Source of the DNA: Pseudomonas sp. B21_DOA
GTDB taxonomy: Bacteria > Pseudomonadota > Gammaproteobacteria > Pseudomonadales > Pseudomonadaceae
Assembly (NCBI GenBank): GCA_030544685.1
Contig: CP086683.1
Location: 2,976,001 to 3,040,000, forward strand
DNA length: 64,000 nucleotides
Direction: 5' to 3'
A model generated the notes under the pieces. It was not told where the DNA came from, did not search any database, and saw nothing but the letters and a program-made list of their open reading frames with translations. Both the position numbers and the translations under genes were made by a program. Positions 9,215 through 19,021 of the stretch are shown piece by piece (position 1 is the stretch's first letter; every line of letters begins with the position of its first letter).

Positions 9215-9688
9215 TGCATCCCACGGCAGTGGAAAAATGCCTCGGTCGATACGTGCCAACCGAAGTCAAAAAGGGCTGTTGCAGTAGCGCGATGATACGC
9301 CTGCCGCTCTGGCTCAAGGGTGCGACCTTTGGTCGCGTTGGGTAAAAAATGCAGATGGTGTAGCGATTGCGCGAAAGCCTGACGCAGATCAATTGACTTG
9401 TTGAGTATGGACGGTTTTGCCGAAGCGGCTAGTTCATCTTTTCAATCGCATGTTCAAGTCGCAGGCGTTGATTTCGCAAAGTTGAATGATATCTGGCACT
9501 CGTTATCACTGCCATTACAAGTCCTAACAGGTTCCAATGGCGCCGCATGTTGTAAGTCGTCGGGTCTGAAATATATAAACTTGATTGTTGTTAGTGAATG
9601 CTTTGAAATTTTCGCTGTATTCGCATAAGTTTTGTTCTCGCGAAAATTCTTTTGCGCATCGACGGTTAACTTAAATGGAATTTAAAGC
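9215..9688. other. Gene-free AT-richer region between ccoG and the metallophosphoesterase
   Basis: No convincing gene is present. A 76-codon plus-strand frame (9398-9628) has no family features or good ribosome-binding site. From about 9400 the base composition becomes AT-richer, marking the left edge of the acquired-looking patch. Confidence 0.6.
9379..9392 (-). promoter_or_regulatory. Possible Anr box upstream of ccoG
   Basis: On the minus strand the site reads TTGATCTGCGTCAG: a perfect left half and a one-mismatch right half of TTGAT-N4-GTCAA. It lies 168 nt upstream of ccoG, which is far but possible. Weak support. Confidence 0.4.
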
Positions 9689-10693
9689 ATGACTTTGAAT
9701 AATCTAATGAGCCTCTTTATCAGTGCGTGCCTGGTCGCTTCGGCTATTTCCGCTCAGGCTGCTACTGACATGCCGAAACACATGGTATTTGCTTCGGATA
9801 CTCAGTATCCGTGGACCGACAAGACCGATAGTCGCGAGCCCGAATCGGATTCAGACTTCAAGGAACGCTCGAAATGGCTGGTTGAAACCCAACTCGCGAG
9901 CATTGCCGAATTCAGAAATCAACACGGCTCTCAAACGCAGGTTCCTTTGATGATCAATGGCGATATAACCGCTTTTGGGCATGGTTGGCAGCGGTCTTAT
10001 ATGAAGGCCACTTTGAACAAGTATTTCGCTGGTGATTATTTGTATGGGTTGGGTAATCACGATTATGAAAATAACGTCGACGATTGCTTTACCAATAGCT
10101 GTGCTGCCGGGAGTATCGTCGAGTTCAAGGAGCATCATGAGCGTAAAGTCGATAACTTCGATCTGAAGATAGCCAGCGGCTTTCTGGGCAAGACGTATTC
10201 CGGAAGCCTCGCCTATTCGAAAAATATCGGCGAAGTGCATATGGTTCAGCTCAACAACGAGCCGACCTACACCGCCCGGATTGCTCATCCATTGAATCCG
10301 ACGACATTTGAAATCAATGATGCCCTTGACTGGCTCGAGACCGATCTGAGACTGGCCCGAGCGTCGGGTTACGCCATCATCATCAATATGCATAAACCGT
10401 TGGACCACAAGGGGAGCTATACGCAACAAAAACGCTTCCGCGATATGGTCAACAAATATCAAGTGACGGCGATCTTTGCTGGCCATTTGCATAAGGATGG
10501 CGGTGATGAGTATCAGGAGGGGAACGTGCCTGTTTACCTGAGCGGCAGTACCTCTCAGCAGACCTATCTGACCGCTAGCTTCACCGAGGACCGCAAGCAT
10601 CTGCAGGTTTATCTGGTGGAAAACAACCAGTGGCGCAATCGGACGTTGATCGACACCACGGCGGTGCATTCAATCTTTGCACAACGCCCATGA
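9689..10693 (+). CDS. Secreted metallophosphoesterase
   Basis: This 334-aa protein has a signal peptide (MSLFISACLVASAISAQA) and a calcineurin-like phosphoesterase fold. The metal-ligand motifs are visible in order: ASDTQ near the N-terminus, NGDIT, GLGNHDYE, INMHKP and FAGHLH. Export to the periplasm or outside is therefore expected. The substrate cannot be told from sequence. The gene and its 5' flank are AT-richer than the neighbours, and it stands between ccoG and the cco1 operon, which are adjacent in P. aeruginosa as I recall. Horizontal acquisition is likely. Confidence 0.88.
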   Translation: MTLNNLMSLFISACLVASAISAQAATDMPKHMVFASDTQYPWTDKTDSREPESDSDFKERSKWLVETQLASIAEFRNQHGSQTQVPLMINGDITAFGHGWQRSYMKATLNKYFAGDYLYGLGNHDYENNVDDCFTNSCAAGSIVEFKEHHERKVDNFDLKIASGFLGKTYSGSLAYSKNIGEVHMVQLNNEPTYTARIAHPLNPTTFEINDALDWLETDLRLARASGYAIIINMHKPLDHKGSYTQQKRFRDMVNKYQVTAIFAGHLHKDGGDEYQEGNVPVYLSGSTSQQTYLTASFTEDRKHLQVYLVENNQWRNRTLIDTTAVHSIFAQRP

Positions 10694-10695
10694 AA

Positions 10696-10724
10696 AACGC
10701 CCCGCCGATGATCGGGCGCGGGGT
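10696..10724 (+). terminator. Possible terminator after the metallophosphoesterase
   Basis: A GC-rich inverted repeat (GCCCCGC..GCGGGGT) begins just after the stop codon. There is no clear T-run, so this is weak. Confidence 0.35.
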
Positions 10725-10730
10725 GTCTAT

Positions 10731-10838
10731 CTACCAGTTATTCGCGGCGATCCATGGGTTGATCAGAGGGACGCCGCTGAGCTGGAAGTCGGCAATTTTT
10801 CGCAGCTCGGAAACTACATGGGTATCCAGTAGAAACAT
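10731..10838 (-). pseudogene. Remnant of a VapC (PIN-domain) toxin gene
   Basis: The minus-strand frame reads MFLLDTHVVSELRK joined directly to IADFQLSGVPLINPW and a short tail before a TAG stop, 35 codons in all. The first part is the classic PIN-domain start with the first catalytic Asp. The second matches the usual VapC end (..DF..TGV.L.NPW). The central roughly 90 residues holding the other acidic ligands are missing, so this is an internally deleted gene. No antitoxin gene could be recognised upstream. Confidence 0.75.
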
Positions 10839-10892
10839 CAGCAAAGATCCACGCTGCGAGGCGTGATGACGGTGCGCTCGGGTTCGCCCTTG

Positions 10893-11066
10893 TCAGAGCA
10901 GTCGACCGCCGCCGAGGCCGTCAAGTCCGCCACCGTTACCGGGGCTGTTCATGGTCTGCTGCGAAACCTCCGGTAACGGCTTGGCAGAGGTTCGTTCGAA
11001 TCTTGCCCTGTGGGCAGAGCTGGTGTGAGGCTGATTCTGCTGCGTGCGTTGATCATTTTTCGACAT
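10893..11066 (-). CDS. Small hypothetical protein
   Basis: This 57-aa protein starts at MSKNDQRTQQNQ. AAGGATGAAG upstream is a plausible ribosome-binding site. It is polar, without signal or membrane segment, and ends in a glycine-rich tail (GNGGGLDGLGGGRLL). It is not recognised. It lies just upstream of the VapC remnant on the same strand. A longer frame starting 21 codons upstream is less likely. Confidence 0.45.
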   Translation of the reverse strand: MSKNDQRTQQNQPHTSSAHRARFERTSAKPLPEVSQQTMNSPGNGGGLDGLGGGRLL

Positions 11067-11179
11067 TAGGGCTTCATCCTTGAAGTGGACCCGATATGGC
11101 TTATCGGGGCCGAAAAACCTACCGGGCATCGCAGCTCAGGTCCATTGAACAAACGTTTCGAATCATGAATGCCGGCATG

Positions 11180-11215
11180 AAAAAGGCCCCGTCAATCTCA
11201 TTGGCGGGGCCTTTT
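11180..11215 (-). terminator. Rho-independent terminator of the cco1 operon
   Basis: The stem AAAGGCCCCG/CGGGGCCTTT has a short loop, and reading on the minus strand a T-run follows. It lies 19 nt downstream of the ccoP1 stop. Confidence 0.85.
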
Positions 11216-11233
11216 ACGCTTCAAGCGCTGGCG

Positions 11234-12217
11234 TTATTCGGCCTGCGCTTCCGCTGCTTTTTCACCATGTGACAAGCTGTAAACATACGCCGCCAGCAGG
11301 TGCACCTTGTCGTTGCCCTGCAGTTGTTCCTGCGCCGGCATCTGGCCCTGACGGCCGTAGCGGATGGTCTGCTGCAGTTGCGCGAAGCTCGAGCCGTAGA
11401 TGAACGCGCCCGGATGGGTCAGGTCAGGCGCGCCCATGGCCGGCGTTCCTTTGCCGGCAGGGCCGTGGCAAGCCACGCAGTTGGCGGCGAAGAGTTTCTG
11501 GCCATTGGCCGGGTCGGCCTTGGCGCCTTCCGGCAGCTTGCGCCCGTCGAGATTGGTCACCACGAAGGCGGCTACGTCAGCCACGCCTTGCTCACCGATC
11601 ACTTCAGCCCACGCCGGCATCACCGCGTGGCGGCCGCCCATGATGGTGGTCTTGATGGTTTCCGGCTCGCCGCCCCAGCGCCAGTCGGCGTCGGTCAGGT
11701 TGGGGAAGCCATAGGCACCCTTGGCGTCGGAACCGTGGCACACCGAGCAGTTGGACGCGAACAGACGGCCACCCATCTTCAGTGCTTGCGGATCCTTGGC
11801 GACTTCTTCGATCGGCATCGCCGCGAACTTGGCGAAAATCGGACCGAAGCGAGCGTCGGAACGGGCCATTTCCTTTTCCCACTCGTGGACGCCGGTCCAG
11901 CCGGTCTGGCCGTTGGCGAACGCGGTCTGCTTCTCGGTATCCAGATAATTGTAGCCCGGCAGCAGACCTTTCCAGTTGCCCAGACCCGGGTACAGCACCA
12001 GGTAACCCAGGGCGAACACGATGGTGCCGACGAACAGCATGAACCACCATTTCGGCAGTGGGTTGTCGTACTCCTCGATCCCGTCGAAGGAGTGGCCGAC
12101 CGTCTCGTCCGTCTGTTCGCTGCGCTGGCCCTTGCGGGTCGACAGCAGCAGCCAGGTCAGGGCGAAGATCGTACCGAGACTGAGGACTGTGACGTACAGA
12201 CTCCAGAATGTAGTCAT
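11234..12217 (-). CDS. ccoP1: cbb3 oxidase diheme subunit CcoP (copy 1)
   Basis: This 327-aa membrane-anchored subunit III passes electrons to CcoO and CcoN. An N-terminal transmembrane helix is followed by [17 protein letters not shown], the CcoP signature, and a second helix. Two c-type heme sites are seen: CSVCH and CVACH. The start ATG overlaps the ccoQ1 stop (ATGA). It carries about ten residues more than copy 2 (317 aa), between the second helix and the first heme domain. Confidence 0.96.
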   Translation of the reverse strand: MTTFWSLYVTVLSLGTIFALTWLLLSTRKGQRSEQTDETVGHSFDGIEEYDNPLPKWWFMLFVGTIVFALGYLVLYPGLGNWKGLLPGYNYLDTEKQTAFANGQTGWTGVHEWEKEMARSDARFGPIFAKFAAMPIEEVAKDPQALKMGGRLFASNCSVCHGSDAKGAYGFPNLTDADWRWGGEPETIKTTIMGGRHAVMPAWAEVIGEQGVADVAAFVVTNLDGRKLPEGAKADPANGQKLFAANCVACHGPAGKGTPAMGAPDLTHPGAFIYGSSFAQLQQTIRYGRQGQMPAQEQLQGNDKVHLLAAYVYSLSHGEKAAEAQAE

Positions 12218-12399
12218 TCTTTGTTACTCCTAGAAGCTTGCTCGACGTGCTTGATGGCTTCGGGATCATCGGCAAAAGGCAGCATGGTCGCGTCGTCGAA
12301 TTCCGACTTGCGCTTGGGGCTGAACACCCACAAGGCCAGACCGATGAAGGCCACCATCACGACCACGGTGCCCAGGCCTCGAATCATCCCGATATCCAT
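12214..12399 (-). CDS. ccoQ1: cbb3 oxidase subunit CcoQ (copy 1)
   Basis: This 61-aa protein has a single transmembrane helix ([17 protein letters not shown]) and a short acidic tail, matching CcoQ, which stabilises the cbb3 complex. The start is [10 protein letters not shown]; an ATG four codons later is possible. It overlaps ccoP1 by 4 nt and follows the restored end of ccoO1 by 5 nt. Confidence 0.9.
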   Translation of the reverse strand: MDIGMIRGLGTVVVMVAFIGLALWVFSPKRKSEFDDATMLPFADDPEAIKHVEQASRSNKE

Positions 12400-12404
12400 C
12401 AGAT

Positions 12405-13012
12405 TCACCGTTTGCTTTTGATGATGGTGCCCAGGCCTTGCAGATAGGCCACCAGCGCGTCCATTTCGGTTTTGCCCTTCACGGCATCCTGTGCACCGGC
12501 GATGTCTTCGTCGGTGTACGGCACGCCGAGGGTGCGCAAGACTTCCATTTTTTCGCGGTTTCCTTGCCGTCGAGCTTGTTTTCCACGAGGAACGGGTAAG
12601 CCGGCATTTTCGACTCGGGGACCACGTTGCGCGGGTTGTACAAGTGCGCACGTTGCCAGTCATCGGAGTAACGACCGCCCACGCGGGCCAGGTCCGGCCC
12701 GGTACGTTTGGAACCCCACAGGAACGGGTGGTCCCAGACGCTTTCACCGGCAACCGAATAGTGGCCATAGCGTTCGGTTTCAGCGCGGAACGGGCGGATC
12801 ATCTGCGAGTGGCAGCCGACACAACCGTTGGCGATGTACACGTCGCGGCCTTCCAGTTCCAGCGCCGAGCGGGGCTTCATGCCCTCGACCGGCTTGTTGG
12901 TGACGTCCTGGAAGAACAGCGGAACGATTTGGGTCAGGCCGCCCACACTGACGGCGATGACCATGAAGAAGGCCAGCAGGCCAATATTCTTCTCGACAGC
13001 TTCATGCTTCAT
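12405..13012 (-). CDS. ccoO1: cbb3 oxidase monoheme subunit CcoO (copy 1), frameshifted
   Basis: This is subunit II, with an N-terminal anchor helix and one c-type heme site (CVGCH, about residue 63). The reading frame breaks at the run of six T (plus strand) at 12548-12553. Adding one base restores [21 protein letters not shown] and an end TIIKSKR, giving 202 aa, exactly the length of copy 2. As written, the frame would run on to an unrelated C-terminus. Sequencing error is more likely than a real mutation because many other genes here show the same kind of defect. The start overlaps the ccoN1 stop (ATGA). Confidence 0.9.
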
Positions 13013-14454
13013 CAGTGAGCTCCAACGACGGCAATCTTGGCGGCGGCTTCGGCTTCAACCGGATCCGACGCACGAACGGTGCGGTACACGTTGTAAGCCA
13101 TCAGCAGCATGCCGCTGGCAAAGAAAGCACCGCCCAGCGCGCGGACGATGAAGCCCGGGTGGCTGGCCTGCAGCGCTTCGACGAACGAGTAGGTGAGGGT
13201 GCCGTCATCGTTGATTGCCCGCCACATCAGGCCCTGGGTGATGCCGTTGACCCACATCGAGGCGATGTAGAGCACGGTGCCGATAGTGGCAAGCCAGAAG
13301 TGCGCATTGATCAGCCCGGTGCTGTGCATTTGCGCCCGGCCGAACAGTTTCGGGATCATGTGGTAGATCGCGCCGATCGAGATCATCGCCACCCAGCCGA
13401 GGGCGCCAGCGTGGACGTGGCCGATGGTCCAGTCGGTGTAGTGCGAGAGCGAGTTGACGGTCTTGATCGCCATCATCGGCCCTTCGAAGGTCGACATGCC
13501 GTAGAACGCCAGCGACACCACGAGGAAGCGCAGAATCGGGTCGGTGCGCAATTTATGCCAGGCGCCCGACAGGGTCATCATGCCATTGATCATGCCGCCC
13601 CAGCTTGGCGCCAACAGAATGATCGACATCGCCATGCCCAGCGATTGTGCCCAGTCCGGCAGGGCGGTGTAGTGCAGGTGGTGCGGGCCGGCCCAGATGT
13701 ACAGGGTGATCAGCGCCCAGAAGTGCACGATCGACAGACGATAGGAATAGATCGGGCGTTCGGCCTGTTTCGGCACGAAGTAGTACATCATCCCGAGGAA
13801 ACCGGTGGTCAGGAAAAAGCCCACTGCGTTGTGGCCGTACCACCACTGGATCATCGCGTCAGTGGCACCGGAGTAAGCCGAATAAGACTTGAACAGGCTG
13901 ACCGGCAGCGACATGTGGTTGACGATATGCAGCATCGCGGTGACGACGATGAACGCGCCGTAGAACCAGTTGCCGACGTAGATGTGCTTGGTTTTGCGCT
14001 TGGTGATGGTGCCGAAGAACACCAGACCGTAGGTGACCCAGACAATCGCCAGCAAGATCGCGATCGGCCATTCCAGCTCGGCGTATTCCTTGGTGGTGGT
14101 GTAACCCAGCGGCAAGGTAACGATGGCGCCGACGATGACCGCTTGCCAGCCCCAGAAGGTGAAGGCCGCGAGGCTGTCGGAAATCAGTCGCGTCTGGCAG
14201 GTTCGCTGCACGACATAGTAGGAAGTGGCAAACAGTGCACAACCGCCGAAGGCGAAAATCACCAGGTTTGTGTGCAACGGGCGCAAGCGTCCAAAGCTCG
14301 TCCACGGCAGACCGAAGTTCAGTTCCGGCCAGACCAGTTGCGAGGCGATGAAGACACCGAGCCCCATGCCAAGGATCCCCCAGACCACCGTCATGATGGC
14401 GAACTGGCGGACTACCTTATAGTTATAAGCAGTCGGACTGATTGCTGTGCTCAT
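13012..14454 (-). CDS. ccoN1: cbb3 oxidase catalytic subunit CcoN (copy 1)
   Basis: This 480-aa subunit I has about twelve transmembrane helices and reduces oxygen to water at the heme b3-CuB centre. Typical segments include GRLRPLHTN (heme b His), [12 protein letters not shown] with the CuB-type histidines, and [15 protein letters not shown]. It is highly similar to copy 2 and is first in its operon. A palindromic Fnr-like site lies upstream at 14539-14552. In P. aeruginosa, as I know it, the cco1 operon is expressed rather constantly. Confidence 0.97.
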   Translation of the reverse strand: MSTAISPTAYNYKVVRQFAIMTVVWGILGMGLGVFIASQLVWPELNFGLPWTSFGRLRPLHTNLVIFAFGGCALFATSYYVVQRTCQTRLISDSLAAFTFWGWQAVIVGAIVTLPLGYTTTKEYAELEWPIAILLAIVWVTYGLVFFGTITKRKTKHIYVGNWFYGAFIVVTAMLHIVNHMSLPVSLFKSYSAYSGATDAMIQWWYGHNAVGFFLTTGFLGMMYYFVPKQAERPIYSYRLSIVHFWALITLYIWAGPHHLHYTALPDWAQSLGMAMSIILLAPSWGGMINGMMTLSGAWHKLRTDPILRFLVVSLAFYGMSTFEGPMMAIKTVNSLSHYTDWTIGHVHAGALGWVAMISIGAIYHMIPKLFGRAQMHSTGLINAHFWLATIGTVLYIASMWVNGITQGLMWRAINDDGTLTYSFVEALQASHPGFIVRALGGAFFASGMLLMAYNVYRTVRASDPVEAEAAAKIAVVGAH

Positions 14455-14538
14455 TCTAAGGTTCCACGGTTTGGGTATTTTTATAGGGATAAAATCGGCC
14501 GCAAGTATGTATAAAGCAGGGGGTCATTGCAACGCGCC

Positions 14539-14552
14539 ATGACCTGGGTCAA
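14539..14552 (-). promoter_or_regulatory. Degenerate Anr-like box upstream of ccoN1
   Basis: The minus strand reads TTGACCCAGGTCAT, a symmetrical site differing from TTGAT-N4-ATCAA in both halves. It lies 85 nt upstream of ccoN1. A weak Anr or related regulator site is possible. Confidence 0.4.
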
Positions 14553-14932
14553 TGCTTTCCAACGCTGATTCTGCGGCCTTTCCATGCGCCGCGTAGGGTC
14601 AAAAATGGCCTCTGACAAAATGTCGCCGTGAGTGAAAAAACTCCGGGTCCGGATCGCCGTCAACGATGCCCGCTGACAGGTCTTGATCGGGTTTCACAAG
14701 GCAATCGGCGTAACAGCCGTTAACTGCCTGCCTTTGCGGCAAATCCATCGGCCGGTTTATCGGACGCATCGCTTGAGAGTCATCGGAAACCGTCACGCAC
14801 CGGTCCGCTTTCGAACAAGCGTAGACCCGAATCAGGCGAACCGAAAGGTGAGGTGGCAAGGGGTGCGACAATGCGTCGCAAGGGGCGGAAACTGCCGCGA
14901 CGAGAAAGTCGCGGCAGTTATGTGCGCAAGAT
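14553..14932. other. Intergenic region between the two cco operons
   Basis: About 380 nt without a supportable gene. It holds the hairpin at 14890-14919 near its right end, presumably ending the cco2 transcript, and upstream sequence for ccoN1. A minus-strand frame across it has no recognisable features. Confidence 0.6.
14890..14919 (-). terminator. Terminator hairpin of the cco2 operon
   Basis: A 12-bp perfect stem (AACTGCCGCGAC/GTCGCGGCAGTT) with a six-base loop lies 13 nt downstream of the ccoP2 stop. The T-run is short, so efficiency is uncertain. Confidence 0.65.
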
Positions 14933-15886
14933 TTATTTGGCTGTGTCTTCAGTTGCAAGTTTTTCTGTATTCAAACTTTTGCTCAAGCTGTACACATAAG
15001 CTGCGAGCAATTGCACTTTATCGTTGCCCAACATCTCGTTCTGCGCTGGCATGTGCCCTTGGCGACCATGGCGAATGGTCTGCTCAAGCTGGGTAAGGCT
15101 GGTGCCATAAATGAAGCCGGCCGGATGAGTCAGGTTTGGCGCGCCCATCGCTGCAGTGCCTTGGCCGCTGGCGCCATGACAGGCAACGCAAGTAGTGCTG
15201 AACGCCTGCTGCCCGGCTTGCAGATCTGCCTTGCTGTCGGCGGGTAGCGGCAGGCCGGCGAGTTCGTGGCGCACATACGCGGCAACGTTTTTCACCCCGG
15301 CCTCACCGAGCACTTCGCCCCAGGCCGGCATCGCCGCCATGCGGCCGCCCATGATGGTGGCCTTGATCGTCTCGGCATCGCCACCCCAGCGCCAGTCGCT
15401 GTCGGCGAGATTAGGGAAGCCGAACGCGCCCTTGGCATCCGAGCCATGGCACACCGAGCAATTGGAGGCGAACAGACGACCACCCATTTTCAGCGCCTGT
15501 GGATCCTTGGCCACTTCTTCCAGCGGCATCGCCGCGAATTTGGCGAAGATCGGACCGAACCGGGCGTCAGCCTTGTTCATTTCCTTTTCCCATTCGTGCA
15601 CGCCGGTCCAGCCATCCTCGTAACCGGGCAGGATGCCTTTCCAGTTGCCCAGGCCCGGATACAGAATCAGATAACCCACCGAGAACACCAGCGTGCCGGC
15701 GAACAGCATGAACCACCACTGCGGCAGCGGGTTGTCGTATTCCTCGATGCCGTCGAAGCTGTGGCCCATGGTCTGGTCGACGCTGCCCTTGGTCTCGCCC
15801 CGGCGGGTGCCGATCAGCAGCCAGGTCAGGCCGATCAGGCTGCCAATGGTCAGTACGCAGATCCACGTACTCCAGAAGGTGGTCAT
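14933..15886 (-). CDS. ccoP2: cbb3 oxidase diheme subunit CcoP (copy 2)
   Basis: This 317-aa subunit III has the same layout as copy 1: an N-terminal helix, [17 protein letters not shown], a second helix, and two heme c sites (CSVCH and CVACH). It lacks a short stretch present in copy 1 before the first heme domain. Its start overlaps the ccoQ2 stop by 4 nt. It should belong to the Anr-induced second oxidase. Confidence 0.96.
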   Translation of the reverse strand: MTTFWSTWICVLTIGSLIGLTWLLIGTRRGETKGSVDQTMGHSFDGIEEYDNPLPQWWFMLFAGTLVFSVGYLILYPGLGNWKGILPGYEDGWTGVHEWEKEMNKADARFGPIFAKFAAMPLEEVAKDPQALKMGGRLFASNCSVCHGSDAKGAFGFPNLADSDWRWGGDAETIKATIMGGRMAAMPAWGEVLGEAGVKNVAAYVRHELAGLPLPADSKADLQAGQQAFSTTCVACHGASGQGTAAMGAPNLTHPAGFIYGTSLTQLEQTIRHGRQGHMPAQNEMLGNDKVQLLAAYVYSLSKSLNTEKLATEDTAK

Positions 15887-16080
15887 GGCCGGGTACTCCT
15901 TGTTTCAGGGGCTGAAATTGTTTCGGGTAGTGGTTCGTCGGCGAAGGGCAGCAGCCGTGCTTCGGCGAATTCCGGGGTGCGCTTGCGGTTGAACACCCAC
16001 AAGGTCAGGCCGACGAAGGCGACGAACACCACGACCGTGCCGAGGCCGCGAATCAGGCCTGCACTCATTTCAATGACCAT
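15883..16080 (-). CDS. ccoQ2: cbb3 oxidase subunit CcoQ (copy 2)
   Basis: This 65-aa single-helix protein ([16 protein letters not shown]) has a polar tail. AGAGG eight bases before ATG supports the first Met (MVIEMSAG); the second Met four codons later is the alternative. It lies directly after ccoO2 and overlaps ccoP2. Confidence 0.9.
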   Translation of the reverse strand: MVIEMSAGLIRGLGTVVVFVAFVGLTLWVFNRKRTPEFAEARLLPFADEPLPETISAPETRSTRP

Positions 16081-16083
16081 GAC

Positions 16084-16692
16084 TTACCTCTTGCTCTTGA
16101 TTGCAGTGCCGAGCACTTGCAGGTAGGAAACGAGGGCGTCCATTTCGGTCTTGCCCTTGAGGCTGGCGACCGCGCCGCTGATGTCGTCATCGGTGTACGG
16201 CACGCCGAGGGTGCGCATGGTTTTCAGCTTGGTTTCGGTGTGGCTGCTGTCGACCGCTTGGGTGACCAGCCACGGATAGGCCGGCATCTTCGATTCCGGC
16301 ACGACGTTGCGCGGGTTGTACAAGTGCGCACGGTGCCAGTCATCCGAGTAGCGCGCGCCGACCCGGGCGAGGTCCGGCCCGGTGCGTTTCGAACCCCACA
16401 GGAACGGGTGATCCCAGACGCTTTCACCGGCCACCGAGTAGTGCCCGTAGCGTTCGGTTTCGGCGCGGAACGGGCGGATCATCTGCGAATGGCAACCGAC
16501 GCAGCCTTCGCGGATATAGATGTCGCGGCCTTCCAGTTGCAGCGCGGTGTAGGGCTTCATGCCTTCCACCGGTTTGTTGGTGACGTCCTGGAAGAACAGC
16601 GGGACGATCTGGGTCAGGCCGCCGATGCTCACGGCGAACACCATCAGCAGCATCAGCAGGCCGACGTTCTTTTCAATCGTTTCGTGTTTCAT
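16084..16692 (-). CDS. ccoO2: cbb3 oxidase monoheme subunit CcoO (copy 2)
   Basis: This intact 202-aa subunit II has an N-terminal anchor helix and heme site [12 protein letters not shown], ending GTAIKSKR. It shows what copy 1 should look like after its frame is restored. It follows ccoN2 by 10 nt. Confidence 0.96.
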   Translation of the reverse strand: MKHETIEKNVGLLMLLMVFAVSIGGLTQIVPLFFQDVTNKPVEGMKPYTALQLEGRDIYIREGCVGCHSQMIRPFRAETERYGHYSVAGESVWDHPFLWGSKRTGPDLARVGARYSDDWHRAHLYNPRNVVPESKMPAYPWLVTQAVDSSHTETKLKTMRTLGVPYTDDDISGAVASLKGKTEMDALVSYLQVLGTAIKSKR

Positions 16693-16702
16693 GGCGGACT
16701 CC

Positions 16703-18127
16703 TCAGGCCATCTGCGCGGCAGCGACGACGTCGGCAGGCTGCGAGGCCCGCACGGTGCGCCAGGTGTTGTAAGCCATCAGCAACATGCCGCTTAAGAAAA
16801 TCGCCCCGCCGATCAGCCGCACGACAAAGCCCGGATGGCTGGCCACCAGGGTTTCGACGAAGGAATAGGTCAGCGTGCCGTCCTCATTGACCGCGCGCCA
16901 CATCAGGCCCTGGGCAATGCCGTTGACCCACATCGAGGCGATGTAGAGCACGGTGCCGATGGTCGCCAGCCAGAAATGCGCGTTGATCAGGCCGACGCTG
17001 TGCATCTGCGCCTTGCCGAAGATTTTCGGGATCATGTGGTACAGCGCGCCGATCGAAATCATTGCCACCCAGCCGAGCGCGCCGGCGTGAACGTGGCCGA
17101 TGGTCCAGTCGGTGTAGTGGGAGAGGGCGTTCACAGTCTTGATCGCCATCATCGGCCCTTCGAAGGTCGACATGCCGTAGAACGCCAGCGACACCACGAG
17201 GAAGCGCAGGATCGGATCGCTGCGCAACTTATGCCAGGCGCCCGAGAGCGTCATCATGCCGTTGATCATGCCGCCCCAGCTCGGTGCCAGCAGGATCAGC
17301 GACATCACCATGCCCAGCGACTGCGCCCAGTCCGGCAGCGCGGTGTAGTGCAAGTGGTGCGGGCCGGCCCAGATGTACAGGGTGATCAAGGCCCAGAAGT
17401 GCACGATCGACAGGCGATACGAGTACACCGGACGCTCGGCCTGTTTCGGCACGAAGTAATACATCATGCCGAGGAAGCCGGCGGTGAGGAAAAAGCCCAC
17501 GGCGTTGTGGCCGTACCACCACTGCACCATCGCGTCGGTTGCACCGGCGTACACCGAGTAGGACTTGGTGAAACTTACCGGCAACTCAAGGTTGTTGACG
17601 ATGTGCAGGATCGCCACGGTGATGATGAACCCGCCGAAGAACCAGTTGCCGACATAAATGTGTTTGGTCTTGCGCTGCATGATCGTGCCGAAGAACACGA
17701 TGGCGTAGGCAACCCAGACGATGGTGATCAGGATGTCGATCGGCCATTCCAGCTCGGCGTATTCCTTGGAGCTGGTGTAACCCAGTGGCAGGCTGATTGC
17801 CGCCAGCAGGATCACCAGTTGCCAGCCCCAGAAGCAGAATGCGGCGATTTGCGGCGCGAACAATTGTGTCTGGCAGGTGCGTTGCACCGAATAGAAAGAG
17901 CTGGCGAACAGCGCGCAGCCACCGAAGGCGAAGATCACCGCGTTGGTGTGCAGCGGGCGCAGACGGCCGAAACTGGTCCAGGGCAGATTGAAGTTGAGTT
18001 CCGGCCAGACCAATTGCGCCGCGAGAAAAACCCCGAGGCCCATGCCGACGATGCCCCACACCACCGTCATAATGGCGAATTGGCGGACCACCTTGTAGTT
18101 GTAGGCGGTACTGATAGAAGTGTTCAT
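16703..18127 (-). CDS. ccoN2: cbb3 oxidase catalytic subunit CcoN (copy 2)
   Basis: This 474-aa heme-copper oxidase subunit I starts at [14 protein letters not shown]. The open frame extends 184 codons upstream but runs antisense through the neighbouring hydrolase, so that start is rejected. It has the same helix and histidine motifs as copy 1, including [12 protein letters not shown] and [11 protein letters not shown] strong Anr box 116 nt upstream (18243-18256) predicts induction under low oxygen, as known for cco2 in P. aeruginosa. Confidence 0.97.
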   Translation of the reverse strand: MNTSISTAYNYKVVRQFAIMTVVWGIVGMGLGVFLAAQLVWPELNFNLPWTSFGRLRPLHTNAVIFAFGGCALFASSFYSVQRTCQTQLFAPQIAAFCFWGWQLVILLAAISLPLGYTSSKEYAELEWPIDILITIVWVAYAIVFFGTIMQRKTKHIYVGNWFFGGFIITVAILHIVNNLELPVSFTKSYSVYAGATDAMVQWWYGHNAVGFFLTAGFLGMMYYFVPKQAERPVYSYRLSIVHFWALITLYIWAGPHHLHYTALPDWAQSLGMVMSLILLAPSWGGMINGMMTLSGAWHKLRSDPILRFLVVSLAFYGMSTFEGPMMAIKTVNALSHYTDWTIGHVHAGALGWVAMISIGALYHMIPKIFGKAQMHSVGLINAHFWLATIGTVLYIASMWVNGIAQGLMWRAVNEDGTLTYSFVETLVASHPGFVVRLIGGAIFLSGMLLMAYNTWRTVRASQPADVVAAAQMA

Positions 18128-18217
18128 GGTTCCCCATCCACGGTTCAGCCGAAGTGAGCGCGCAAACGGCGCGAATCCTTCGCCTGGAGTTATAGGCAGA
18201 CTAAAAGCGAGGCAAGC

Positions 18218-18896
18218 ATGGACAAACAGCACAAGGCCAGTATTGACGGGGATCAATGGGCGCAGTGTGTGCGCGATCATGGGTGGCTTTGGGATGCCGC
18301 TGTTGGTGAGGCTTCGGCGACTTTGATCCTGGCCCACGGGGCGGGGGCGCCGATGGATAGCGACTGGATGAACGACATGGCTGGGCGTCTTGCCGGGCTT
18401 GGGGTCAACGTGTTGCGGTTTGAGTTTCCCTATATGGCGCAGCGGCGGGTGGATGGGGTGAAGCGGCCGCCGAATCCTGCTGGCAAGTTGCAGGAATGTT
18501 GGCGGGAGGTGTTTGCGCTTGTGCGGCGTCATGTCGCTGGGGTTTTGGCTGTTGGCGGCAAGTCGATGGGCGGGCGGATGGCGAGTCTGGTGGCGGATGA
18601 GTTGAGGGTGGATGCGTTGGTATGTCTGGGGTATCCGTTTTATGCGGTGGGGAAGCCGGAGAAGCCTCGGGTTGAGCATTTGGCTTCGTTGCGCACGCGG
18701 GCGTTGATTGTGCAGGGGAGCGGGATGCTCTGGGGAATCGCGAGGCGGTTGAGGGGTATTCGTTAGCGCCGGGGATTGAGGTGTTTTGGTTGGTGGCGGG
18801 GATCATGATTTGAAGCCGCTCAAGGCTTCTGGCTTTACGCACTCTGATCATTTGGCGGGTGCTGCGCAGAAGGTGGCTGAATTTCTCCGTGACTGA
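18218..18896 (+). CDS. Alpha/beta hydrolase (KANL3/Tex30 type), two frameshifts
   Basis: The likely full protein is 226 aa. [13 protein letters not shown] near the start is the oxyanion loop, and [12 protein letters not shown] carries the nucleophile Ser. The frame breaks at the G4 run 18715-18718; adding one G gives [15 protein letters not shown]. It breaks again at G4 18798-18801, where one more G gives [10 protein letters not shown], the acid/His region. The end is KVAEFLRD. Function is unknown beyond hydrolase. The gene is divergent from ccoN2, and the ccoN2 Anr box lies inside its codons 9-13. Confidence 0.82.
18243..18256 (-). promoter_or_regulatory. Anr box of the cco2 operon
   Basis: The minus strand reads TTGATCCCCGTCAA, a perfect match to TTGAT-N4-GTCAA. 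It lies 116 nt upstream of ccoN2, within the first codons of the divergent hydrolase gene. Confidence 0.88.
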
Positions 18897-18940
18897 TTTT
18901 GAGTCGGGCCGGACTTTGCGTTGCGTGAAGATCGGCTCCT

Positions 18941-19014
18941 TTCCCCCTCGCCCCTTGGGGGCGGTCCGACGTTTCGGGAGGGTTGGGGTGAGGGGGAGCT
19001 TTTGATCTTGCTCT
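18941..19014. repeat. GC-rich repeat with imperfect inverted symmetry
   Basis: The segment (CCCCCTCGCCCCTTGGGGG ... GGGTTGGGGTGAGGGGGAGC) is of a kind commonly scattered in Pseudomonas intergenic DNA. It can pair C-rich and G-rich arms, and could end transcription of the hydrolase gene. Confidence 0.5.
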
Positions 19015-19021
19015 TGGGGGC

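Noticed and set aside
9398..9628. 76-codon plus-strand frame upstream of the metallophosphoesterase
   Set aside because: No ribosome-binding site, no recognisable feature, AT-rich non-coding look.
14599..14958. 119-codon minus-strand frame between the cco operons
   Set aside because: It runs through a terminator hairpin and has no supported start.
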